DNA from: an uncultured Holophagaceae bacterium
Lineage (GTDB): Bacteria; Acidobacteriota; Holophagae; Holophagales; Holophagaceae
Reading direction: 5' to 3'
Length of the DNA stretch: 6,147 nt
NCBI GenBank assembly: GCA_903890595.1
Contig: CAITBU010000180.1
Span: 1 to 6,147 of the forward strand
Shown: one piece after another, positions 1-4,413 of the stretch
Layout: each line of letters opens with the position of its first letter
Numbering within the stretch: the first letter of the stretch is position 1
Translations under genes and position numbers: made by a program
The notes under the pieces: model-generated
Databases searched by the model: none
What the model was told of the DNA's origin: nothing
What the model saw: the letters and a program-made list of their open reading frames with translations, nothing else

Positions 1-15
1 CCCCCGGACCCCCGC

Positions 16-50
16 GCAAGAGCCCGGCAAAGCTGGGCTCTTGCTTTGTT
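16..50 (+). terminator. Rho-independent terminator, repeat copy 1
   Basis: A 13-bp stem (16-28 with 32-44, one G-T wobble at 26/34) closes on an AAA loop (29-31). It is followed directly by TTTGTT (45-50). The T-tract lies only on the plus-strand 3' side, so it should end plus-strand transcripts arriving from a gene left of the window. The outer CCCCCGGA/TCCGGGGG pairing could lengthen the structure. Confidence 0.85.
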
Positions 51-93
51 ATCCGGGGGTTCCGTGCTTGCGCACACACCCCCGGACCCCCGC

Positions 94-128
94 GCAAGAG
101 CCCGGCAAAGCTGGGCTCTTGCTTTGTT
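94..128 (+). terminator. Rho-independent terminator, repeat copy 2
   Basis: This is an exact copy of the hairpin at 16-50, shifted by 78 bp: a 13-bp stem (94-106 with 110-122), an AAA loop and TTTGTT. It serves as a backup terminator in the same direction. Confidence 0.85.
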
Positions 129-133
129 ATCCG

Positions 134-159
134 GGGGTTCCACGCTTGCGTGGCTCCCC
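134..159 (+). other. Spacer hairpin after repeat copy 2
   Basis: CCACGC (140-145) pairs with GCGTGG (148-153) across a TT loop. Beyond a 2x2 mismatch, GGGG (134-137) pairs with CCCC (156-159). The equivalent spacer after copy 1 (64-75) has different arm bases but is also self-complementary (GTGC with GCAC). There is no T-tract, so this is not a terminator by itself. Confidence 0.55.
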
Positions 160-160
160 A

Positions 161-196
161 GCAGAAGCCTGGTGCAGCCGGGCTTCTGCTTTTCTG
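161..196 (+). terminator. Third Rho-independent terminator, different sequence
   Basis: A 12-bp stem (161-172 with 178-189, one T-G wobble at 170/180) with loop TGCAG is followed by TTTTCTG (190-196). It has the same architecture and orientation as the two repeat-borne terminators and a loosely similar stem, but it is not part of the repeat. It ends 40 bases before the permease start, so the permease gene must be transcribed from its own promoter or by read-through. Confidence 0.85.
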
Positions 197-201
197 TCCG
201 C

Positions 202-230
202 CTGACGGCGGCCACACCTCCCGCTACCAT
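202..230 (+). promoter_or_regulatory. Candidate sigma-70-type promoter for the permease gene
   Basis: CTGACG (202-207; four of six against TTGACA) lies 17 bp upstream of TACCAT (225-230; four of six against TATAAT). Transcription would start about 7 bases after the second box, at or next to the A of the ATG at 236. No Shine-Dalgarno-like sequence precedes that ATG, which fits a leaderless transcript. The boxes are imperfect and the spacing match could be chance. Confidence 0.35.
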
Positions 231-235
231 CAACC

Positions 236-1450
236 ATGCCGTCTCGCCGCCTGCTGGTTCTGGTCCTCCTGGGTTTTGCCTCGGGTCTGCCGCTCTATCT
301 GACGGGTGCCACCCTGAAGGCCTGGATGACGGACGAGGGCATGAGCCTCGCTACCATCGGCCTCTTCAGCTTTGTGTCGCTGCCCTACAGCCTGAAGGTC
401 TTCTGGGCGCCCTTTCTAGACCGCTTCAGCCTGCCGGGCTTGGGGCGCCGCCGGGGCTGGATGCTGGCCATGCAGGTCGGCATGGCAGTGGCTCTGGCTG
501 CCCTGGCCCTCACCCAGCCTCGCCTGGACCTTTTCCGGGTCGTGGTGCTGGCCCTGGCGGTGGCCTTTACCAGCGCCACCTATGACATTGCCGTGGATGC
601 CTGGCGAGCCGAGGCCCTGGAACAGAAGCACCTGGGCTTGGGCAACAGCATCCACATCGCCGCCTACCGGGTGGCCATGCTGGTGAGCGGGGGCTTGGCC
701 CTCGTCCTCGCCCAGGCCTGGGGCTGGCAGGCGACCTACCTGGCCATGGCTGGTCTGGCCCTGCTGGGGGCATTCGGGACCTGGCTGGCGGAGAACACCG
801 ACACCGTGGCCCAGGCCCCCCGTACCCTCCGCCAGGCCATCCTCGGGCCCCTGCAGGACCTCCTGCAGCGCCGGGGCATCGTCTACCTGCTGGCCTTTGC
901 TGTCTGCTACAAGCTCGGCGACTGGCTGGCCGAGTCCATGACCATGCCCTTTCTGTTGCGGGGCATGGGCTTCACCAAACTGCAGGTCGGCACGGTGCAG
1001 AAGACCACGGCCATGGTGGCCATCATCTGCGGCGGCTTGCTCGGCGGCTGGATGCTCACTCGCATGAGCCTGCGCCGGGCCCTCTGGCTCTGCGGCTTCC
1101 TTCAGGCCGGCAGCATCCTGGGCTTCTGGGGCATCTCCCTGCTTGGGCCTCACCTGCCCCTCCTGGTGGCGGCGAACAGCCTGGAGAACCTCGCCTACGG
1201 CATGGGCAGCAGCGCCTTTGCGGCACTCCTCATGGGCAGCTGCAATCGCTCCTATACGGGGACTCAGTACGCCCTCTTTAGCGCTCTCATGGCACTGCCA
1301 CGATCCTTGTTCTCAGGTTTTACAGGATTCATGGCCCAGTCCCTTGGCTGGACGCTCTACTTCCCGGTCTGCGCCGCCGCCGCCATCCCGGGCCTCCTGC
1401 TCCTGCTGCTCTGGGACCGCTGGGGCCTTCCAGAAGAGCCTGGGCTATGA
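236..1450 (+). CDS. ampG: AmpG-like MFS permease (muropeptide transporter family)
   Basis: The gene encodes a 404-residue inner-membrane protein of the major facilitator superfamily, hydrophobic throughout and with about 12 predicted membrane segments. AmpG family features are the N-terminal LLGFASGLPLYLTGATL (11-27), the LPYSLKVFWAPFLDR loop (49-63), DIAVDAWRAEAL (117-128) and the late NRSYTGTQYALFSAL block (337-351). In E. coli, AmpG imports GlcNAc-anhydroMurNAc-peptides for peptidoglycan recycling. That protein is about 490 residues long, and shorter homologues like this one are common but less studied. The start at 236 fits because the family motif begins only 10 residues in, although no ribosome-binding site is visible. 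The stop overlaps an ATG (ATGA, 1447-1450). The family call is firm; the substrate is inferred, and no ampC/ampR or recycling gene lies nearby. Confidence 0.85.
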   Translation: MPSRRLLVLVLLGFASGLPLYLTGATLKAWMTDEGMSLATIGLFSFVSLPYSLKVFWAPFLDRFSLPGLGRRRGWMLAMQVGMAVALAALALTQPRLDLFRVVVLALAVAFTSATYDIAVDAWRAEALEQKHLGLGNSIHIAAYRVAMLVSGGLALVLAQAWGWQATYLAMAGLALLGAFGTWLAENTDTVAQAPRTLRQAILGPLQDLLQRRGIVYLLAFAVCYKLGDWLAESMTMPFLLRGMGFTKLQVGTVQKTTAMVAIICGGLLGGWMLTRMSLRRALWLCGFLQAGSILGFWGISLLGPHLPLLVAANSLENLAYGMGSSAFAALLMGSCNRSYTGTQYALFSALMALPRSLFSGFTGFMAQSLGWTLYFPVCAAAAIPGLLLLLLWDRWGLPEEPGL

Positions 1451-1479
1451 CATCTTTCTGTTTTCTGGGGGTCTCGTGA
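1447..1479 (+). other. 10-codon ORF bridging two genes (candidate reinitiation relay)
   Basis: The ATG at 1447-1449 overlaps the permease stop (ATGA). Ten codons later, the TGA at 1477-1479 overlaps the GTG start of the next gene (GTGA, 1476-1479). The encoded peptide would be MTSFCFLGVS. The layout would let ribosomes ending the permease pass through the short ORF to the next start. Whether it is translated is unknown, and short ORFs of this kind occur by chance. Confidence 0.3.
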
Positions 1480-2060
1480 TCCGTGCCTTGCTCTGCCTCA
1501 CCGCCTTCACTCTGGCTGCCCAGGGGCCGCCGCCGCTGCCCCTGCCCGCCCCGGCCCCCAGCGGCAAGGCCAGCTCGAATCCCATGAAGGAAGTTGTTCG
1601 GGCGGACCTGGCCTCCACCGAGGTCGGCACCCCCGAGGCCCTCACCGAATCCCTCTATGCCTTCATCTCAGGCCCGAAGGACCAGAAGCGGAACGTCGAG
1701 AAGATCCGGGCCCTGTTCCACCTCCAGGCGCGGATCATGGTGGCTGCCCGTCACCCAGAGAAGGGCGCCTTCCTCCGCCCCATGGACCTGGAGGCCTTCC
1801 TTTCCTTCGCCCCCCCCCAGTGGGAGCAGACCGGCTTCTTCGAGCGCGGGACCGGCCTCACGGTCCAGAAGCAGGAGGGCCTGGCCCAGGTGTGGTCCAC
1901 CTACGAGATCCGCCTGGCGGCAGACGGACCTGCCATGTACACCGGCATCAATGCCATCCAGTGCGCCTGGGATGGCAAGCGCTGGTGGATCACCCACCTC
2001 GCCTTTCAGAGCTCCCCCACCACCGCCCCCCAGGCCAAGCCACCGGAGCCGGCCAAGTAG
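1476..2060 (+). CDS. Exported NTF2-like (SnoaL-type) protein of unknown function
   Basis: The product has 194 residues. An N-terminal signal peptide (MIRALLCLTAFTLAAQG, cleavage probably near residues 15-17) leads into a Pro/Ala-rich linker (18-30), then a cone-fold NTF2-like domain at about 50-178. The domain begins TPEALTESLYAFISGP (52-67), carries the family-like GFFERG (120-125) and STYEIR (141-146), and ends GINAIQCAWDGKRWWITHLAFQ (157-178, split here by eye). There is no lipobox, so a periplasmic location is inferred. The GTG start is chosen because it places the signal peptide at the N-terminus; the frame stays open further upstream inside the permease gene but makes no sensible leader there. 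A G-rich stretch (1467-1471) is a weak ribosome-binding candidate. It lies 25 bp after the permease gene and is probably co-transcribed. The codons include a C9 run (1810-1818). The family is likely; no biochemical role can be assigned. Confidence 0.75.
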   Translation: MIRALLCLTAFTLAAQGPPPLPLPAPAPSGKASSNPMKEVVRADLASTEVGTPEALTESLYAFISGPKDQKRNVEKIRALFHLQARIMVAARHPEKGAFLRPMDLEAFLSFAPPQWEQTGFFERGTGLTVQKQEGLAQVWSTYEIRLAADGPAMYTGINAIQCAWDGKRWWITHLAFQSSPTTAPQAKPPEPAK

Positions 2061-2061
2061 G

Positions 2062-2529
2062 CTACTTCACCAGGGCGCGCCGAGACCGACGCCAGGCCAC
2101 CATCCCGCCCTTGAGGACGTACATCCACTCGAACCCCCGGGTGGTGAGGAGCGCATAGGCCTCGTGGGCCAGGGCGTCCGTCTCATCCACCAGCAGGATG
2201 GCCCGCTTGGCCTGGGTGTCCGGACGCTGGAAGCGGGTCGCCAGGTCCCGGTAGGGGACGGGCAGGGCACCCCGAATGTGGCCGGCCCGGTAGTCAGCGT
2301 CTTCCCTGAGGTCCAACACCAGGAGGCCGGCTCCCAGCATCAGCTCTTCGGCCTGCATGGGATCGAGTAGGGGGCGTCCCTTCCCCCGCTGCCAGGAGGA
2401 AATACGGGGGGCGAGCGCCAGCAGGAGGCCGCCTACGCAGAGGGTGGCGACCAGCAGGCCCGGTGCCTGGGGATAGGCCGCCAGCCAGGCATCCAGGGTG
2501 GAGGAGGGGGCAATCCCTGCTAGGAGCAT
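2062..2529 (-). CDS. Membrane-anchored rhodanese-like protein lacking the catalytic cysteine
   Basis: The product has 155 residues. One hydrophobic segment (about 24-41) anchors a single C-terminal rhodanese domain (about 55-150) with LLVLDLREDADYRAGHIRGA (69-88) and the closing GFEWMYVLKGGMVAW (132-146). The active-site loop that normally follows a hydrophobic strand as a YC pair reads LLVDETD (112-118), putting Asp115 where the persulfide-forming Cys should be. Sulfurtransferase activity is therefore unlikely and a binding or regulatory role is inferred. The start is ATG 2529, because GGAGG (2539-2535 on this strand) sits 5 bases upstream; a GTG two codons earlier (2535) would overlap that site. 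It is the third gene of the lgt operon, 36 bp after the pseudouridine synthase. Its stop lies one base from the stop of the convergent NTF2-like gene. Confidence 0.8.
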   Translation of the reverse strand: MLLAGIAPSSTLDAWLAAYPQAPGLLVATLCVGGLLLALAPRISSWQRGKGRPLLDPMQAEELMLGAGLLVLDLREDADYRAGHIRGALPVPYRDLATRFQRPDTQAKRAILLVDETDALAHEAYALLTTRGFEWMYVLKGGMVAWRRSRRALVK

Positions 2530-2534
2530 CGACA

Positions 2535-2539
2535 CCTCC
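2535..2539 (-). promoter_or_regulatory. Ribosome-binding site deciding the rhodanese start
   Basis: GGAGG on the minus strand lies 5 bases before ATG 2529. The competing in-frame GTG at 2535-2533 begins on the last G of this site, so it cannot use it. Confidence 0.75.
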
Positions 2540-2565
2540 GGGGTGGGTTGGACAGGTCGTCCAGG

Positions 2566-3546
2566 TCAGATGGTAGGCAAACCCAGAGAGGCCGCCAGGG
2601 CCAGGAAGGCCTCCGGCAGGGGAGCGACGGCTTCGATGCGCTCCCCGGTGGTGGGGTGATCCACCGAGAGCTTCCAGGCGTGGAGGGCCGGGTGGGGCAG
2701 GATCATCCGCTCGCCCAGGGTGTCCTGCCAGCGGCCGGGGCCACCGTAGAGGGGGTCACCCATGATCGGGGCGCGCAGGTGGGCCAGGTGTACCCGGATC
2801 TGGTGGGTGCGGCCCGTGAGGAGCTCACACTCCACCAGGGCGGCGCTGGTGGTGCGGGCCAGGACGCGGATGCGGGTCTGGGCGGAGCGGCCACCGGCGG
2901 CCACCACCATGCGGAGGCGGTCGTGCTTGTGCCGGGCGATGGGCTCATTCACCAGCAGGCTGCCAATCTCGGGCAGGCGAGGCGAGTGGCGCACCAGGGC
3001 CAGGTAGCGCTTCTCCACGGTGCGGGCCAGGAACTGGGCCTGGATGGCCCGCTGATCCTCGAGGGTCTTGGCCAGGCAGAGGCAGCCAGTGGTGTAGCGG
3101 TCCAGGCGGTGGACCAGCCCCGGCCAGCCGGAAGAGAGCTCCTCGGCGTCCTCGGGGGTTTCCTCGGCGGTGTCCACCGCCACGGGGGCCCGCAGGCGGT
3201 GCAGGAGGGCGTTCACCACCGTGCCACCGGCATGGCCGGGCCCCGGATGCACGACCATGCCCGAGGGCTTGTCGATGATCCAGAGGTGGCTGTCTTCGAA
3301 GAGGGTGGGCAGGTCGATGGCCTCGGGCAGCAGGTGGCCGGCAGGGGCCGGAGCCTCCGGCAGCTCGGTCTCCACCACATCCCCCGGCCGGAGGCGGTAG
3401 CCCCCCTTGGTCTTCGTCTCACCGTTCACCCGCACCAGTCCGGCATCGAGGTGGGCTTCCCAGCGGGTGCGGGGGATGTCGGGATGACATTCCACCAGAT
3501 AGCGGTCCAGGCGGGGGGCGCCAGCTTCGGCGCAGAGGCGAATCAT
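2566..3546 (-). CDS. rluD: RluA/RluD-family 23S rRNA-type pseudouridine synthase
   Basis: The 326-residue cytoplasmic enzyme converts specific uridines in RNA to pseudouridine. An N-terminal S4 RNA-binding domain (about 12-58; RLDRYLVE, then GLVRVNGE) precedes the catalytic domain (about 80-315). The hallmark GLVHRLDRYTTGCLCLAK (143-160) contains the catalytic Asp149, and LLTGRTHQIRVHLAHL (242-257) and MGDPLYGG (262-269) follow. The S4 domain, length and order match RluD, which in E. coli modifies helix 69 of 23S rRNA (1911, 1915, 1917). RluC or another RluA-family member cannot be excluded, so the symbol is provisional. An acidic insert (about 124-138) precedes the hallmark. The ATG at 3546 has AAAGGA 6 bases upstream and overlaps the lgt stop (ATGA); an in-frame ATG at 3636 would lie inside lgt and is not used. 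It is probably translationally coupled to lgt. Confidence 0.88.
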   Translation of the reverse strand: MIRLCAEAGAPRLDRYLVECHPDIPRTRWEAHLDAGLVRVNGETKTKGGYRLRPGDVVETELPEAPAPAGHLLPEAIDLPTLFEDSHLWIIDKPSGMVVHPGPGHAGGTVVNALLHRLRAPVAVDTAEETPEDAEELSSGWPGLVHRLDRYTTGCLCLAKTLEDQRAIQAQFLARTVEKRYLALVRHSPRLPEIGSLLVNEPIARHKHDRLRMVVAAGGRSAQTRIRVLARTTSAALVECELLTGRTHQIRVHLAHLRAPIMGDPLYGGPGRWQDTLGERMILPHPALHAWKLSVDHPTTGERIEAVAPLPEAFLALAASLGLPTI

Positions 3547-4337
3547 CGGGAATCCTTTCGGCGGGCCCAGAACATCCAGAGTCCGGCACCTAGCAGCATG
3601 AAGGCGAGCCCGGTCAAGCGACCCGTACTTAGCCAAGCCCAGCCCAGCCAGCCTGTGCCCCTATCAATGTCCCCCCGCCAGGTCTCCGTGATCACCCGGC
3701 CCAGGCCCTCGGCCAGGAAGTACAGGGCGAAGATCTGGCCCTGGAAGGCCCGCTTGGGGCGGGCCAGCAGCAGCAGGGCCATGACCCCCAGGTTGGCAAG
3801 GACGTTGTAGAGCTGGACCGGGTGCAGGGCGAGGCCCAGGGGCGTGCCGCTGAAGATCCGGGCCAAGGGGTTGGTAAAGGTGGCGGCCCAGGGCAGGTGG
3901 CACTCAGTGCCATAGCAACACCCAGCGGCAAAGCAGCCCAGCCGGCCGATGGCCTGGCCCAGGGCCACGCCCGGAACCAGAGCATCGCCCATGGGGCGGA
4001 GGGACAGGCCCTGCCCCTTGCGGAACTTCCAGAAGAAGGTCGCCGTGGCGGCGATGATGCCCCCGTGGATGGCCCCACCAGCCCGCAGGGTGCCCAGGGT
4101 GAATACTTCGGAGGCCGGGACCCCGCTGATCAGGTCCACCAGGATCATGAGGACCTTGGACCCCACGATGGCCGAAATCAGCATGGCGATGGCCAGATCG
4201 GTGGTCGCAGCGTGGGGCAGGTTGTCCAGCTGGCCCTGGCGGCGGGCCAGGGCGGTGCCGGCGAAGAAGGCGATGGCCAGCAGCAGGCCGTAGGTCCCCA
4301 GAGGGAAGGAGCCGAGCTGGATAAGGACGGGGTGCAT
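3543..4337 (-). CDS. lgt: Prolipoprotein diacylglyceryl transferase, Cys-rich signature variant
   Basis: The product is a 264-residue polytopic inner-membrane enzyme that moves diacylglycerol from phosphatidylglycerol to the lipobox cysteine of prolipoproteins, the first step of lipoprotein maturation. Recognisable parts are the N-terminal MHPVLIQLGSFPLGTYGLLL (1-20), RAGGAIHGG (85-93) with His91 matching E. coli His103, the signature IGRLGCFAAGCCYG (130-143), HPVQLYN (172-178) and GRVITETWRGD (213-223) with Arg214 and Glu218 matching E. coli Arg239 and Glu243. Arg132 matches Arg143 and Gly143 matches Gly154. The E. coli NFINGE part reads CFAAGC, so Asn146 and Glu151 equivalents are Cys135 and Cys140. 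From memory, this Cys-rich form occurs in other lineages. It is the first gene of the minus-strand operon. The start at 4337 gives the normal family N-terminus; longer in-frame extension to 4607 would run through lpxD antisense. Its ribosome-binding site is weak. Confidence 0.9.
   Translation of the reverse strand: MHPVLIQLGSFPLGTYGLLLAIAFFAGTALARRQGQLDNLPHAATTDLAIAMLISAIVGSKVLMILVDLISGVPASEVFTLGTLRAGGAIHGGIIAATATFFWKFRKGQGLSLRPMGDALVPGVALGQAIGRLGCFAAGCCYGTECHLPWAATFTNPLARIFSGTPLGLALHPVQLYNVLANLGVMALLLLARPKRAFQGQIFALYFLAEGLGRVITETWRGDIDRGTGWLGWAWLSTGRLTGLAFMLLGAGLWMFWARRKDSR
3553..3558 (-). promoter_or_regulatory. Ribosome-binding site of the pseudouridine synthase gene
   Basis: AAAGGA on the minus strand lies 6 bases before ATG 3546, inside the last codons of lgt. 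It supports the start that overlaps the lgt stop rather than the upstream in-frame ATG at 3636. Confidence 0.65.
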
Positions 4338-4413
4338 GAGAATCCGATGCTGGAGGTTGAGGCGGAAGGCTGGAGGGCGGAGACTGGAGGCTGACGTCCC
4401 AGAGGAGGAACCC
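4338..4413. promoter_or_regulatory. Divergent lgt/lpxD spacer with repeated CTGGAGG
   Basis: This 76-bp spacer must serve two divergent genes unless their promoters lie inside the neighbours. It is purine-rich on the plus strand and holds CTGGAGG three times (4350-4356, 4370-4376, 4384-4390), with related GGCGGA words between. I see no convincing -35/-10 pair on either strand. Confidence 0.5.
4403..4408 (+). promoter_or_regulatory. Ribosome-binding site of lpxD
   Basis: AGGAGG lies 5 bases before ATG 4414 and 14 before the in-frame ATG at 4423, so 4414 is the preferred start. An in-frame ATG at 4336 is upstream of this site and is rejected. Confidence 0.8.

Larger units (their letters stand above)
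1..156 (+). repeat. 78-bp tandem direct repeat, two copies, hairpin-rich
   Basis: Bases 1-63 recur without a mismatch at 79-141, a period of 78 bp. After that the copies diverge except for a shared GCTTGCG core (66-72 and 144-150). Each unit has an outer inverted repeat, CCCCCGGA (1-8, 79-86) against TCCGGGGG (52-59, 130-137), that encloses a terminator hairpin. The segment between the copies is itself an inverted repeat: TCCGGGGGT (52-60) can pair with ACCCCCGGA (78-86) around GTGC/GCAC. The G-rich arm therefore has two alternative partners. The first copy starts exactly at the window edge, so the array may continue upstream. I recognise no named repeat family. No gene is visible in 1-235. 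Confidence 0.9.

Noticed and set aside
1..156. CRISPR-like repeat-spacer array
   Set aside because: Only two units are seen, the 63-bp identical part is too long for a CRISPR repeat, and the spacers are short related palindromes. The units are terminators.
46..585. Plus-strand open frame with a 26-residue repeated peptide
   Set aside because: The repeat period (78 bp) happens to be a multiple of three, so the frame stays open. The DNA is explained by terminator hairpins, and the rest overlaps the permease in another frame.
416..1153. 245-codon minus-strand open frame
   Set aside because: It is antisense to the permease, low-complexity, and has no recognisable domain.
2548..3810. 420-codon plus-strand open frame
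   Set aside because: It is antisense to the pseudouridine synthase and lgt. Its Gly/Gln/His-rich composition is typical of a shadow frame in GC-rich DNA.
4336..4413. N-terminal extension of lpxD to an ATG at 4336
   Set aside because: A strong AGGAGG lies between this ATG and ATG 4414, and the extra residues (Arg/Gly-rich) do not resemble LpxD.
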